Assembly: GCF_000807855.2 (NCBI RefSeq)
Contig: NZ_JRYR02000001.1
Span: 3,389,837-3,453,836, forward strand
Source of the DNA: Flammeovirga pacifica
GTDB taxonomy: Bacteria > Bacteroidota > Bacteroidia > Cytophagales > Flammeovirgaceae
Direction of reading: 5' to 3'
DNA length: 64,000 nucleotides
This document shows, piece after piece, positions 27,744-37,706 of the stretch. A program made the translations under genes and the position numbers. Every line of letters starts with the position of its first letter. The stretch's first letter is position 1. Below the pieces are notes generated by a model. The model made no database searches and had not been told where the DNA came from. It was given only the letters and a program-made list of their open reading frames with translations.

Positions 27744-29753
27744 ATGCAAGACGTCATTCGTTTATTACCTGAATCATTAGCTAATCAAATCGCTGCCGGC
27801 GAAGTGGTACAAAGACCTGCCTCTGTTGTAAAGGAGTTGGTAGAAAATGCCATCGATGCTGGAAGTAAATCCATTGTGCTTTCTGTCAAGGATGCAGGAA
27901 AAACTATTGTTCAAGTAATTGATAACGGATGTGGTATGTCAGAGACTGACGTACGTATGAGTTTTGAAAGACATGCGACTTCAAAAATCCAACAATCAAA
28001 TGATTTGTTTAATATCAATACTTTTGGATTTAGAGGTGAAGCCCTTGCTTCTATTGCTGCTGTAGCTCAAGTAAGTGTAAAAACAAAAAGAGAAAATGAT
28101 GAATTAGGTACTCTTTTAGAAATTGAAGGTTCTGAAATTAAAAATCAAGAGCCCATTCAATGTAAAAATGGAACTACCTTTTCTATTAAAAACCTTTTCT
28201 ACAATATACCTGCAAGAAGAAAATTTCTTAAATCCAATCCTGTAGAATTAAAACATATCATCGATGAATTTCAGCGTGTCGCTCTAGCCAACCCTGAGAT
28301 ATCCATGACTATGATTTCTGATGATAAGGAATTATACAACTTAAGAGCAGGTAATCTTGCCAAAAGAATTGTTCAAATGTTTGGTAGATCATACCAAGAA
28401 CAATTGTATCCATGTCAAGAAGACATTGATGTAATCAAAGTAAAAGGATACATTGGTAAACCTGAAAACGCTAAAAAGACAAGAGGAGAGCAATTCTTTT
28501 TTGTAAATGGTAGATATATCAAACACTCTGCATTAAATCATGCAATAATGAGTGCTTATGATGGAATTTTACCAGACAACAGTTTTCCTTTTTATCTCTT
28601 ATACATAGAATGTGATCCAGCAGATGTAGATGTAAATGTTCATCCTACAAAAACAGAAGTAAAATTTGCTGATGAAAGAACAACATACGCAATTGTTAGT
28701 GCTGCTGTAAAACAAGCATTGGCAAGCTATGGAATAACACCTTCCATTGATTTTGGCATTGATGTCAACTTTGCCAAAGACCGTTCAACTCATTCTATTC
28801 CTTCTTCAATGATGCCTCCTTCTGAGGATCAGCTGACCTCTAATGTACCTGATATTCCTAACGTATCTTCTAATGGTACGTTTACCAATACAAATTCTCA
28901 AGAGAAAGAAGTTGGAGATTTCTCAATTAATGTTCCTTTTGAAGGTGATGATACCTCTTCAGATGATTTTGTAAAAATATCATCTAAGATAAACTCATGG
29001 GAGGACTCTCCTTCTGATTCTAATTCTTCAGATTTTTCATCATGGAACCCTATCGAAAATCCATCATCGGCTAATAACTTTTCTTCTATGGACAATGAAA
29101 GTGAATCTATCACTTTTAGTTCTAGAGCGAATGATTTGACTGAAGCTACAACGACTACTATAAAAGATGATAGCGTTCCTTCAGACAATGTTATTCCTAT
29201 ACAGATTCATCATAAATACATTATGTATCAAGTGAAATCTGGATTAATGCTGATGGATCAAGAAGCTGCTCATGAAAGAATTTTATATGAAAAATTCTTG
29301 AACCAAATGGAGAATAGTACAGGTGTTTCTCAGCAATTACTTTTCCCTAAGAAAGTAACGTTAAACCTTGCTGACTTCACTATATTCACCGAGTACAGTC
29401 AAGAAATAGCAGCCTTAGGTTTTGGTTTTCAATTAGAAGATAACCACTCGATCTTAATTAAAGGAGTTCCCACTTTAATTCAAGGTAATGATGAACAAGA
29501 AATTATTGAAGAGTTAATCGAACAGCTAAAGTATAACAAAGAAGAGCTTCGTATTTCTGCCAATGAAAACATCGCTCGTTCATTAGCCAAAAGAGCAAGT
29601 ATAAAAAGCGGACAAATTTTAGAGCTTCAAGAAATGAAATCTATGATAGAACAACTGTTTTCTTGTTCTTCGCCTAACTATACTCCAGACGGCAAGAAAA
29701 CAATTGTCTTAATGGATTATGCTCAAATTGAAGGACTTTTTAATTTAAGATAG
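27744..29753 (+). CDS. mutL: DNA mismatch repair protein MutL
   Basis: Protein of 669 residues. N-terminal GHKL ATPase and transducer (1-330): [61 protein letters not shown] serine-rich acidic linker (about 355-480) leads to the C-terminal dimerisation domain. The endonuclease block, DQHAxxER-x2-YE in most MutL proteins, is [12 protein letters not shown] at 505-516, with the histidine replaced by glutamate. Bacteroidota MutLs often vary here, so nicking activity is uncertain. The last nine bases overlap the convergent pterin dehydratase gene. Confidence 0.95.
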   Translation: MQDVIRLLPESLANQIAAGEVVQRPASVVKELVENAIDAGSKSIVLSVKDAGKTIVQVIDNGCGMSETDVRMSFERHATSKIQQSNDLFNINTFGFRGEALASIAAVAQVSVKTKRENDELGTLLEIEGSEIKNQEPIQCKNGTTFSIKNLFYNIPARRKFLKSNPVELKHIIDEFQRVALANPEISMTMISDDKELYNLRAGNLAKRIVQMFGRSYQEQLYPCQEDIDVIKVKGYIGKPENAKKTRGEQFFFVNGRYIKHSALNHAIMSAYDGILPDNSFPFYLLYIECDPADVDVNVHPTKTEVKFADERTTYAIVSAAVKQALASYGITPSIDFGIDVNFAKDRSTHSIPSSMMPPSEDQLTSNVPDIPNVSSNGTFTNTNSQEKEVGDFSINVPFEGDDTSSDDFVKISSKINSWEDSPSDSNSSDFSSWNPIENPSSANNFSSMDNESESITFSSRANDLTEATTTTIKDDSVPSDNVIPIQIHHKYIMYQVKSGLMLMDQEAAHERILYEKFLNQMENSTGVSQQLLFPKKVTLNLADFTIFTEYSQEIAALGFGFQLEDNHSILIKGVPTLIQGNDEQEIIEELIEQLKYNKEELRISANENIARSLAKRASIKSGQILELQEMKSMIEQLFSCSSPNYTPDGKKTIVLMDYAQIEGLFNLR

Positions 29754-29984
29754 TAAAGCATCTATCGCTTCTGCTAGTTTCCTATCCTTTTCAGTGATTA
29801 TATTACCCGCATCATGAGTTGTAAGAGCAATCTCAACTGTATTCCACACATTAGACCAATTGGGGTGGTGCTGATGTTGTTCCGCTAAAAACGCTACTCT
29901 TGTCATAAAAGCAAACGCTTCAGAAAAATCTTTAAAAGTAAATGTCTTTTTAAGTTGATTGTTATCTTCTTTCCACATAATCAT
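29745..29984 (-). CDS. 4a-hydroxytetrahydrobiopterin dehydratase (PCD/DCoH)
   Basis: Protein of 79 residues; a second ATG at codon 3 is equally possible. It has the pterin-binding block [20 protein letters not shown] followed by TTHDAGN and a final [13 protein letters not shown] helix. The tyrosine usually found in the HHPxxxxxYN motif is a tryptophan. PCD recycles the pterin cofactor after aromatic hydroxylases; the small dimeric protein also binds transcription factors in animals. Its 3' end overlaps mutL by nine bases on the opposite strand. No hydroxylase gene is in the window; a fumarylacetoacetase lies about 31 kb away. Confidence 0.9.
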   Translation of the reverse strand: MIMWKEDNNQLKKTFTFKDFSEAFAFMTRVAFLAEQHQHHPNWSNVWNTVEIALTTHDAGNIITEKDRKLAEAIDALLS

Positions 29985-30022
29985 TAGTATTTTATTGGTT
30001 GATGATTTTTTATAACTAGAGT

Positions 30023-30475
30023 TTAATTGAATTTCTTTTCAAAACACTTACTCTCTTCTACTCCTTGATATTGCCCATAGTTACTTATCAATTCATAGTT
30101 GTTTTTTTGATATAATCTGATTGCTTCTGGCTGTTTGATACCAGTTTCAAGAATACATTTCTGATAACCCAATTCTTTGGTCCATTGTTCTAATTCTTGT
30201 AATGTTTTTGTAGCGATCCCTTTTCCTCTAGACTCAAGTAAAGTAAACATTCTTTTTACTTCCATGGTATTGTCATCGTAAGGTTTAATTGCCCCACAAC
30301 TTACAGCTACATTATTATCGTAAATTATAACAACATGTTTTATTTTATCTAAAGTATTGAATTGGGCATAAAAAGCATGATCCTCCCCATCCCTCTTAGC
30401 TAATTCTTGATCAAGAAGCTTTACTAAAGCAATAAAGTCTTTATTTTCTGAATTGGTTCTTTTGATGTTAATCAT
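30023..30475 (-). CDS. GNAT family N-acetyltransferase
   Basis: Protein of 150 residues with a GNAT fold. Core: [28 protein letters not shown] (acetyl-CoA-binding motif A, R/Q-x-x-G-x-G/A-like, about 85-100), the beta-5 strand KCILETG and the FYQKNNYE-like end ([14 protein letters not shown]). Acyl-acceptor unknown. Situated between PCD and purH on the same strand but separated from purH by a terminator. Confidence 0.88.
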   Translation of the reverse strand: MINIKRTNSENKDFIALVKLLDQELAKRDGEDHAFYAQFNTLDKIKHVVIIYDNNVAVSCGAIKPYDDNTMEVKRMFTLLESRGKGIATKTLQELEQWTKELGYQKCILETGIKQPEAIRLYQKNNYELISNYGQYQGVEESKCFEKKFN

Positions 30476-30504
30476 AAGTTAGTTGTTGAATTTTGAGATA
30501 AAAA

Positions 30505-30530
30505 AAGCCGACACCCTAAGGTATCGGCTT
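30505..30530 (-). terminator. Terminator of purH
   Basis: Stem AAGCCGACACC (30505-30515) / GGTATCGGCTT (30520-30530), mostly paired, 25 bases beyond the purH stop. On the minus strand it is followed by a T tract. Confidence 0.85.
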
Positions 30531-30553
30531 CAAATATATAAAATATCTATATT

Positions 30554-32095
30554 TTAGTGCTTAAAGTGACGAACTCCTGTCATCACCATTGCAACACCAT
30601 TATTGTTACAGAAATCTACTGATTCTTGATCTTTGATTGATCCACCTGGCTGAATAACAGCTTCGATACCTTCTTTTTGTGCTAATTCCACACAATCTGG
30701 GAATGGGAAGAATGCATCAGATGCCATTACTGCTTCTGATAAATCAAAACCAAAACTCTTTGCTTTTGCAATAGCTTGATTTAAAGCGTCTACTCTTGAT
30801 GTTTGTCCAACACCACTTGCAAACAATTGTCCATCCTTAGCTAAAACGATAGCGTTTGATTTTGTGTGCTTACAAATTTTATTCGCAAACAATAAAGCAT
30901 TGATTTGAGAATCTGAAGGAGCTTTCTCTGTAGCTACAGTCAAATCTGTTGCTGTCTCAGTTTTCAAGTCTTTATCTTGAACTAAAACACCATTCAATAA
31001 AGATTTGTATTGAACAGAACCTGTAGAAAGTTCTTTTCTATTTAAGATGATTCTATTTTTCTTACCTTTTAATACTTCTAAAGCATCAGCATCAAAACCT
31101 GGAGCAATTACTACTTCACAGAATAATTTATGAATTTCTTCTGCAGCACCTAATGTAATTGGTTGGTTGGCAATCAATACTCCACCAAAGGCAGAAACAG
31201 GATCACAAGCCAAAGCTTTTACGTAAGCATCTTTGATGTCCGATCCTAAAGCAACACCACAAGCATTTGTATGCTTAAGGATAGCAAAAGCAGCTCCATC
31301 AGTAGCAGGGAATTCATCAATTAAGTTTACAGCTGCATCTACATCAACTAAGTTGTTGTAAGAAACATCTTTACCATGTAACTGATCAAACATTTCTGAA
31401 AGATCTCCATAGAATTTACCGTTTTGATGAGGGTTTTCGCCATAACGCATCGCTTTAGCTGAACGTTCTGACACTTTGAATGCAGGAATTTCTTCTTCTT
31501 CTTTAGCAACTACACTATTAAAGTAGTCGAAGATTTTAGAATCATAATGAGAAGAAATATCAAATGCTTTTGCAGCAAAACGCATACGATCTTTAAGGTC
31601 TGTTGCACCATTCTTTTCTTTAAGAATAGAAGCTACGTCATCGTATTGTTCTCTTGACGATACAATTAAAGTATCTTTGTAGTTTTTAGCGGCTGCACGA
31701 ATTAGAGAAATACCTCCAATATCTACTTTTTCTACGATAGCTTGATGTTCAGCATCAGAAGCTACTGTTTCTTCAAATGGATACAGGTCTACAATTACAA
31801 GGTCGATATTAGGAATACCAAACTCTGCAATTTGTGCTTGATCTTGTTCGTTGTCTCCTCTGTTAAGGATACCACCAAAAATTTTAGGATGAAGTGTCTT
31901 TACTCTACCTCCAAGGATTGAAGGGTAAGACGTCAAGTCTTCAACAGCCGTTACTTCGGCTCCTAGTTCTTCTATAAAACTCTGCGTTCCACCTGTAGAA
32001 TAGATAGTTACGCCATTCTCTTGAAGGAGTTTTACAATTGGCGCTAGATTGTCTTTGTAAAAAACCGAAATTAAAGCTGATTCAACCTTTTTCAT
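30554..32095 (-). CDS. purH: Bifunctional AICAR transformylase / IMP cyclohydrolase PurH
   Basis: Protein of 513 residues, standard PurH length. The N-terminal IMP cyclohydrolase domain (1-190) begins ALISVFYKDNLAPIVKLL and contains YSTGGTQ and TLHPKIFGGILNRGD; the AICAR formyltransferase domain follows, with KAMRYGENPHQ, FAILKHTNACGVA, DPVSAFGGV and NALLFANKICKHTKSNAIVL. It carries out the last two steps of de novo IMP synthesis. I looked at the upstream leader for a purine riboswitch and saw none. Confidence 0.97.
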   Translation of the reverse strand: MKKVESALISVFYKDNLAPIVKLLQENGVTIYSTGGTQSFIEELGAEVTAVEDLTSYPSILGGRVKTLHPKIFGGILNRGDNEQDQAQIAEFGIPNIDLVIVDLYPFEETVASDAEHQAIVEKVDIGGISLIRAAAKNYKDTLIVSSREQYDDVASILKEKNGATDLKDRMRFAAKAFDISSHYDSKIFDYFNSVVAKEEEEIPAFKVSERSAKAMRYGENPHQNGKFYGDLSEMFDQLHGKDVSYNNLVDVDAAVNLIDEFPATDGAAFAILKHTNACGVALGSDIKDAYVKALACDPVSAFGGVLIANQPITLGAAEEIHKLFCEVVIAPGFDADALEVLKGKKNRIILNRKELSTGSVQYKSLLNGVLVQDKDLKTETATDLTVATEKAPSDSQINALLFANKICKHTKSNAIVLAKDGQLFASGVGQTSRVDALNQAIAKAKSFGFDLSEAVMASDAFFPFPDCVELAQKEGIEAVIQPGGSIKDQESVDFCNNNGVAMVMTGVRHFKH

Positions 32096-32236
32096 ATGAG
32101 TGATAATCTTTGTTTGTTTGATTATCCGGCAAAACTAATCATTTCGGTTAAAAAAGTGACTACTTTAATAAAAAAAGGTCAAAGTAATCTATGAATAGGT
32201 TTTATTTATCACCTATTCACAGAAAATAATAATCAA

Positions 32237-32845
32237 TTAACTTTTAGATACAAGAGAATTCATTTCAGAAAACTGCCTATGCAATTCAATTACTTGAGGT
32301 ATAATAAGTTTAGAATCATCATTACTAACAAAGTAATCTCCAAGAACAGAAAGTTCTTCTTCCTTCCTCTGTTTATTAATGATTTCTTCAATTTGTTGTT
32401 TTGGCCTTTTATCTCTTTCCAAAACTCTTTTTATTCGGTCTTCATAAGGGGCCTTAACAACAATTACTTTATCCAGTTCTTTGTAATGGTCATTGGTAAA
32501 CATTAAAGCAGCTTCTTTAATAATGTAATCGTTTTTCCTTAATTGGATTTCAACCCAATCGTTATAGTGCTTCCTTACTTTAGGGTGAACGATCTCGTTC
32601 ATCATTTGTAATTTACTTTCGTCTGTAAATATTTGTGTTGCTAAATACTTACGGTTTAACATTCCATTGGGAAAGTACGATTGCTTTCCAAAATTGGTAG
32701 TGACGAGTTCAATGATTTCGGGGTCCTCCACCATTAACATTTTAGCGGAATTATCGGCATTGTAAATTGGAACACCTAATACTTTGAATAGTCTGCAGAT
32801 GTAACTTTTACCAGCACCAATTCCTCCTGTGATGCCTACTTGCAT
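32237..32845 (-). CDS. coaE: Dephospho-CoA kinase CoaE
   Basis: Protein of 202 residues. P-loop at the extreme N-terminus (GITGGIGAGKS, 4-14), then VPIYNADNSAK with the aspartate that binds dephospho-CoA, HPKVRKHYNDW and KEAALMFTND, where many CoaE have PLLFE. It phosphorylates the ribose 3'-OH of dephospho-CoA, the last step in CoA synthesis. Begins six bases after ybbR, so the two are co-transcribed. Confidence 0.95.
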   Translation of the reverse strand: MQVGITGGIGAGKSYICRLFKVLGVPIYNADNSAKMLMVEDPEIIELVTTNFGKQSYFPNGMLNRKYLATQIFTDESKLQMMNEIVHPKVRKHYNDWVEIQLRKNDYIIKEAALMFTNDHYKELDKVIVVKAPYEDRIKRVLERDKRPKQQIEEIINKQRKEEELSVLGDYFVSNDDSKLIIPQVIELHRQFSEMNSLVSKS

Positions 32846-32851
32846 AATTAT

Positions 32852-33898
32852 TTAATTTTTGTTTTTGAGTACCCTTAACTTTTGGGGCGATAGTATGATA
32901 TTTTCGTAATAATCGTTGTCTATAAACACCTTAGGTGTTACAGTAGAGTCATTCCAGTCTATATCCTTGTAATCAATAATTACAGGTATAGTATCTACAC
33001 TGTTAATCAGATCCTCTCTGATAACGTAACTAATATACACATCTTCAGTTTCTAATAAAAATAAAGGATCATTAGATTTACCTCCATCAGGGAAATTTAC
33101 TTTATAAATTTTAGTTTTTTCTGTTGATGAGATAAAATAATAAACATCAAAAGAAACTTTCACCTCATCATATTGAGAGAATACTAAACTGTTATTAAAC
33201 TTAGATGGGACACGTACAGGAATGTATTCATTCAAATTTTCTGCGATAGGTTCAGAATCTTCAGAAGATAAAATTAATTTATCCGGGAATTGATTTAATT
33301 CTGTTGTTGGTCCTCTAAATATGATACTATCAGGGTATACTTTAATTGGCCCGACTCTTCTATATCCATTTTGGTAAACAAAAGAACTAGTATCAATTTC
33401 TACTGCTATCTTACGATTAGTAAGTGTATCATAATTAAATGCTAATGTATCTTCAAGAATGTAGTTAACCTTTAAACCCTTTAAAACTTGAGAAAGTTCT
33501 TTTAATAAAACTTTCCCTGCTAAATATTTTACTTCTACAGGGTCTTCAAGATTGATATTCAATTTAGAATTACCAATACCTAAAGATTTACTTAATAACG
33601 TCCAACCATTGCCAGAAGCGTTGACACTGACATGATTTGGAGGTTCTTTAAGGGCTACTACATTTTCATCTTTGATTTTTACTTTTACAGGAATTTCAAT
33701 CGTTGATGTATGGTCTTCATTTAAAGAATGAAAAATCCAAAAAATAAAAGCTGTCAAGAAACAAATGGTCATGGCACTCCAATCCCATTTTTTCATATCC
33801 TTTGCAAAAGAACTGTTCTTTGTTCTATTATCGAACTGTTCTTTTAACCACTTAACAAGTAGTTTTAGGTTGGGCATATGATAATTTCTATTTGGCAT
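32852..33898 (-). CDS. YbbR-domain (CdaR-like) membrane protein
   Basis: Protein of 348 residues. One transmembrane helix (about 41-59) close to the N-terminus, then a periplasmic part of at least two YbbR-like repeats: VNASGNGWTLLS and KVYPDSIIFRGPTTELNQFPD are recognisable. In Firmicutes, CdaR (YbbR) regulates the diadenylate cyclase CdaA, but in Bacteroidota the role is not established. An internal ATG at codon 8 is an alternative start. It lies between yajC and coaE. Confidence 0.85.
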   Translation of the reverse strand: MPNRNYHMPNLKLLVKWLKEQFDNRTKNSSFAKDMKKWDWSAMTICFLTAFIFWIFHSLNEDHTSTIEIPVKVKIKDENVVALKEPPNHVSVNASGNGWTLLSKSLGIGNSKLNINLEDPVEVKYLAGKVLLKELSQVLKGLKVNYILEDTLAFNYDTLTNRKIAVEIDTSSFVYQNGYRRVGPIKVYPDSIIFRGPTTELNQFPDKLILSSEDSEPIAENLNEYIPVRVPSKFNNSLVFSQYDEVKVSFDVYYFISSTEKTKIYKVNFPDGGKSNDPLFLLETEDVYISYVIREDLINSVDTIPVIIDYKDIDWNDSTVTPKVFIDNDYYENIILSPQKLRVLKNKN

Positions 33899-33937
33899 AT
33901 ATTTCTTTTAATGCATTACTTATTCAAAAATAAAAAA

Positions 33938-33967
33938 ACCGTTGAGATTTTTATCAAGCTCAACGGT
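33938..33967 (-). terminator. Terminator of yajC
   Basis: Nine-bp perfect stem ACCGTTGAG (33938-33946) / CTCAACGGT (33959-33967), followed on the minus strand by T7; it lies between yajC and ybbR. Confidence 0.85.
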
Positions 33968-33991
33968 CTTCTATCAACTATTACGGTAAGA

Positions 33992-34324
33992 TTAGTCTTT
34001 TTTCTCCTTTTTACCGTAAACTATGTCAGTATTTTCTGCAGAAATTGAAGATTTCTCAAAAGTAACTTTCACTCCTCTGTCTATTTCTAATACAACAGCA
34101 TTCGCTTTTACCTCAACAATTTTACCATGCATTCCACTTACAGTGACTACATTTTTGTTTTTCTTTAATTCGTCAGAAAATTTTTGTTGTGCTTTTTGTT
34201 TCTTTTGCTGTGGTCTTAACATGAAGAAGTAGAATACGGCAATCATACCTACTAAAAATAAAATATTCATTGCTCCACCAGCATCTCCACCCATCTGAAG
34301 TAAAATATTATTCAAAATACTCAT
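33992..34324 (-). CDS. yajC: Preprotein translocase subunit YajC
   Basis: Protein of 110 residues. One transmembrane helix (about 18-37) followed by the hallmark FFMLRPQQKKQK and the GMHGKIVEVKANAVVLEIDRGVKVTFEKSSIS domain. YajC is a small accessory subunit of the SecDF-YajC complex in the inner membrane that aids protein export. A terminator separates it from the downstream ybbR, so the two are transcribed apart. Confidence 0.93.
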   Translation of the reverse strand: MSILNNILLQMGGDAGGAMNILFLVGMIAVFYFFMLRPQQKKQKAQQKFSDELKKNKNVVTVSGMHGKIVEVKANAVVLEIDRGVKVTFEKSSISAENTDIVYGKKEKKD

Positions 34325-34356
34325 CTGTTTATTGTTTAATTGAAGTACAAAAATAG

Positions 34357-34396
34357 AAAACCTCTGCTAGGTATCTGCCTTACAGAGGTTTTTTTT
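34357..34396 (-). terminator. Bidirectional terminator between yajC and the DUF1573 lipoprotein gene
   Basis: Ten-bp perfect stem AAAACCTCTG (34357-34366) / CAGAGGTTTT (34383-34392) with a 16-base loop, T-rich on both flanks. Confidence 0.8.
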
Positions 34397-34442
34397 TGTG
34401 AATTAACACCTTATGTGATCAAGTTCATCCTGTAATAGGATA

Positions 34443-34907
34443 CTACATTGTTTGAGCTTGGTCTTTTGGATTCACTTTAGTCTTAATTACAACAGCATCC
34501 ATACCATCTTCAACGTTAGCAAGGATTGTAATTTTTTTAATTTGTTTTCCTTTCTTACCTCTTGAGTTGAAAGTTACTTTCAGATCAGAAGTTTCTCCTG
34601 GAGCCAATGGTTTTCTGTCCCAGTTTGGTGCAGTACAACCACAAGTAACTTGAACATTTGTAATCGTTAATGGCACCTCTCCTTCGTTTTTATACTTAAA
34701 GATATGTGTTACTACATCACCTTCTGTAATATCACCAAAGTCAAATTCTGTCTCTTCAAATGCAAATTTAGCTTTAGGGCTAGTATTTTCATTCGATGAT
34801 TGAGTTGTTGACTTTTCACTTTTTGAGCTAGACTCTTTTTTATCACCACAAGATGTAAATAGTACTACTGAGATGATTAAAACTGATAATGTTTTTAAAA
34901 TTTTCAT
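34443..34907 (-). CDS. DUF1573 domain lipoprotein
   Basis: Protein of 154 residues from the ATG at 34907 (a longer frame begins TTG). Lipoprotein signal with lipobox LFTSC (Cys about residue 20), a serine/lysine-rich linker, then one DUF1573 domain with FDFGDITEGD, VTCGCTAPNW and TFNSRGKKGKQ. Its domain matches the 9135-9521 protein motif for motif, but this version is membrane-anchored while that one is secreted. Function unknown. Confidence 0.88.
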   Translation of the reverse strand: MKILKTLSVLIISVVLFTSCGDKKESSSKSEKSTTQSSNENTSPKAKFAFEETEFDFGDITEGDVVTHIFKYKNEGEVPLTITNVQVTCGCTAPNWDRKPLAPGETSDLKVTFNSRGKKGKQIKKITILANVEDGMDAVVIKTKVNPKDQAQTM

Positions 34908-35067
34908 TGTAAAAAATATGTTGAAGAATACAAATATAAGCTTCAATAACCTGTCAGTTATAAATAAAGAAGCTTAAGAAGTTTTATAAATAATTCTATG
35001 CTACTTCAAACAGTTTGATGTAACTGAGAAAGTAAATCTAAAATTAAAATTGTTTTCAAAAAAATAA

Positions 35068-35097
35068 AAGGGCAAAGAAGTTTACTCCTTTGCCCTT
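35068..35097 (-). terminator. Terminator of the ytxH-like gene
   Basis: Ten-bp stem AAGGGCAAAG (35068-35077) / CTTTGCCCTT (35088-35097) with a T-rich tail on the minus strand. Confidence 0.85.
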
Positions 35098-35125
35098 GAT
35101 GTATTGTTAAAGTAAAGAATTAGTC

Positions 35126-35446
35126 TTAATCCTCTTCTTCTTCCAATTCTGGTGTTGCAATTCTTTCTTTTAAAGCATCTACTTCACCCATTAACTCTTC
35201 TGCATGCTTAATAGCTTCGTCAATTACTTTTTGACCTTCTGATTTTGCTGCAGTAACGGCTTCTTTTCTTTCTTCCATTAAATCTTCTACAAGATCTTCA
35301 AGTTCCTCACGGTACTTGTCTAATTTGAAAGTTAAACGCTCTCTAGTGTTTTTTCCCTTGTCAGGTGCAAATAAAACGCCTAATAAAGCACCTGCTGCAG
35401 CTCCAGCTACAAAGCCTAGTAATGTATTTCCACTATTTTTTGCCAT
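35126..35446 (-). CDS. YtxH domain-containing membrane protein
   Basis: Protein of 106 residues: a glycine/alanine-rich membrane helix near the N-terminus (about 7-26, LLGFVAGAAAGALLGVLFAP, the YtxH signature), then a charged helical tail with repeating K/E/R. Such proteins are conserved, abundant and of unknown function; some are stress induced. It starts 15 bases after nusB, so it may share its transcript. Confidence 0.85.
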   Translation of the reverse strand: MAKNSGNTLLGFVAGAAAGALLGVLFAPDKGKNTRERLTFKLDKYREELEDLVEDLMEERKEAVTAAKSEGQKVIDEAIKHAEELMGEVDALKERIATPELEEEED

Positions 35447-35461
35447 GTCGAATGTGTTTAA

Positions 35462-36649
35462 TTATTTGTTATCTAGTAAGCCTTTTCCAGATTTTTTAAT
35501 TTTTCCTTCTGCTTCAAGCTCTTCAGATATTGAATCTAACATACCATTAATAAACTGCCAACTTTTTGGCGTACTATATTGCTTAGAGATTTCAATAAAC
35601 TCATTTATGGTTACTTTAACAGGGATGTTTCTAAAATTCAACATCTCGGCTAAGGCCATGTTTATTAAAATACTGTCTACTTTAGCAATTCTGTCGATAG
35701 CCCATTTTTTGGATTTCTTTGCAATGATTTCCTTAAACGAACCTTCTTGTTCTAATGTATATTTATATAGATCCTCGAAGAACTCTTTATCTTCCTCCCA
35801 GTTTTTAGAAATCGATAAAATTTCTGTACCCGTATCAGGAGAGATATTTTTTACAGTTTTCAATACCATACTGCGAAGAATACGTTTATTCTCCGACCAG
35901 TTAAGGTCTTCTCCTTCAAACTGAGATTCTATTATCTCGTTCTTGAATAAGAAGTCTCTAACTATAACACGTAAAATCTCTTTTTGTGTTTCAAAATCGT
36001 TACCTTTTTGTGCAATCTCTTCGATAGCGTCTTGAAGTTCGCCATCTCTTTTAAGAATACGTAACCATTCTAAAACGCGTTCATCATCCTCTCCTCTACG
36101 AAGTTTATTACCTGATAATAAATCGTTTAGAGTATCATCTTCTCTTAAAACTTTAAAAGCAGAGTTATGATAAAACCATTCTGTAAATTTTTGATCAAAT
36201 TCTATCTGACGAGCATTGCTTTCTAATTTTCTTTGCAGCTCTTTGTTTGATAATTCAGAAATATCAATCAGATAAGAAAGTAACTTGAGGTATTTTGTAA
36301 ACAATTCTTCTGTCTCTGTAACCATAGAGATTTTGAATTGTCTTTTGCTAGATGCAATAAGATTTGTATAATGATTCTTGGCATTAGAAGCGATCTTAAG
36401 AAGCTTTACATCCAACCCTTCCGTTGATGCATCTTCTTTATCTTCATCCATTACTGTGTTAAGGTATTCAATTACCTTATTTTGCTCCTCGTCAATTCTT
36501 GCTTTCTCTTCCTGACCAAATTCTAAAAATTCATCTCTGAATTCATTTTTAACCACATCGAGAGTCAATTCTTTGTTTGACAATTTATTTTGCTTAAAAG
36601 CATAGATACTTTGCATTACTTTAATGCGTAACAATCTTCTATTGAGCAT
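35462..36649 (-). CDS. nusB: Transcription antitermination factor NusB (long form)
   Basis: Protein of 395 residues, more than twice the length of classical NusB (about 140). The opening MLNRRLLRIKVMQSIYAFKQ and the C-terminal module (about 260-390: LYKYTLEQEGSFKEIIAKKSKKW..., KVDSILINMALAEML, VKVTINEFIEISKQYSTPKSWQFINGMLD) are NusB. About 230 residues of charged helix are inserted between these parts, as in other Bacteroidota. NusB with NusE (S10) binds rRNA boxA and prevents early termination of rRNA transcripts. The role of the insert is unknown. Confidence 0.92.
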   Translation of the reverse strand: MLNRRLLRIKVMQSIYAFKQNKLSNKELTLDVVKNEFRDEFLEFGQEEKARIDEEQNKVIEYLNTVMDEDKEDASTEGLDVKLLKIASNAKNHYTNLIASSKRQFKISMVTETEELFTKYLKLLSYLIDISELSNKELQRKLESNARQIEFDQKFTEWFYHNSAFKVLREDDTLNDLLSGNKLRRGEDDERVLEWLRILKRDGELQDAIEEIAQKGNDFETQKEILRVIVRDFLFKNEIIESQFEGEDLNWSENKRILRSMVLKTVKNISPDTGTEILSISKNWEEDKEFFEDLYKYTLEQEGSFKEIIAKKSKKWAIDRIAKVDSILINMALAEMLNFRNIPVKVTINEFIEISKQYSTPKSWQFINGMLDSISEELEAEGKIKKSGKGLLDNK

Positions 36650-36810
36650 GGACTTCTAATTTACCGTTAATTTCTAAAGAACATATTACACTTAGTTTCA
36701 CGAGAACCTTAACTTCAAGGTTTTCGCTAATTAACTTTATTAAGATACTGCTAAATTTCTGATTAACAGAATTTTCCAACAAAATAAATCTTAAGAAAGT
36801 CAAAGAAAAA

Positions 36811-36835
36811 GGCTAACCCAATAATTGGGTTAGCC
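36811..36835 (-). terminator. Terminator of the initiator tRNA
   Basis: Perfect 12-bp stem (36811-36822 / 36824-36835) with a single-base centre; in practice a 3-5 base loop. T-rich tail on the minus strand. It follows the tRNA directly. Confidence 0.88.
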
Positions 36836-36839
36836 TACT

Positions 36840-36915
<76 letters not shown>

Positions 36916-37001
36916 CTGTTTTCCTAAATGCTGTGCAAAAGTAGACCTTTTATTTTTGTAAACCAAATAATATCAAAAAATACCTAGTTAATAAAAATCA
37001 A

Positions 37002-37706
37002 CTACACCACAATTGCGAGTACTAATACATTAATTGATTTAGGTTGGTATTCTTCTATTTCTTGTGCAATTGCTTGTATAGTTGCTCCTGTTGTTAATAC
37101 ATCATCTACAATCAATACATTCTTTTGATAAAAGTTTTGATGGGAATTAACACAAAACACTCCTTTCATATTATTCATCCTACCCATTTTAGATTTTTGA
37201 GTTTGGCTATTGGTGTAAACATCTCTAATAACTGATTGATTATCAATTTCAATATCCCATCTTTTCGAGAGTGCTTTACATAAAGAATCCACTTGATTAT
37301 ATCCTCTTTCTTTTCGCTTTTTGGGATGTAAGGGCACAGGAATGATCACATCCATCGGACGAAAAAACAATGTATTATTAGCGTCAAAAAAATTATTCTC
37401 TATCCATTTTCCTATATTTTTAAACCCTCTATATTTTAAATGATGAATTAAAGTTTGAGGTATTCCATCCTCTTCATAATAAAAATAAGAAGCTGCAAAA
37501 TTAATTTGATTTACCCTGTGTTTTAATTGCTCTGTGATAAGATTTTTTTCAGGAGACACCCATGATGCTTGGTATAAAGGCAGCTTCGAATAACATGAAA
37601 AGCATAAGTTTTCTTCTCCATTACCCAATAATGCTTTACAGTGTAAACATTGTTCAGGAAATAATGAATAGAAGAGATTTGATATTTTTTTAGTCAGAAG
37701 AGACAT
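37002..37706 (-). CDS. comF: ComF family phosphoribosyltransferase-like protein
   Basis: Protein of 234 residues. N-terminal zinc finger of four cysteines (C20, C23, C35, C38), then the PRTase fold: HHLKYRGFKNIG, VIIPVPLHPKKRKERGYNQ and the nucleotide-binding motif VLIVDDVLTTGAT near residue 200. ComF is needed for natural transformation in some bacteria (an ssDNA-processing step), and it is conserved in bacteria that do not transform. The tRNA and nusB are downstream. Confidence 0.92.
   Translation of the reverse strand: MSLLTKKISNLFYSLFPEQCLHCKALLGNGEENLCFSCYSKLPLYQASWVSPEKNLITEQLKHRVNQINFAASYFYYEEDGIPQTLIHHLKYRGFKNIGKWIENNFFDANNTLFFRPMDVIIPVPLHPKKRKERGYNQVDSLCKALSKRWDIEIDNQSVIRDVYTNSQTQKSKMGRMNNMKGVFCVNSHQNFYQKNVLIVDDVLTTGATIQAIAQEIEEYQPKSINVLVLAIVV

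Noticed and set aside
32096-32236. Purine riboswitch before purH
   Set aside because: No three-way junction or conserved loops could be recognised in 140 AT-rich bases.
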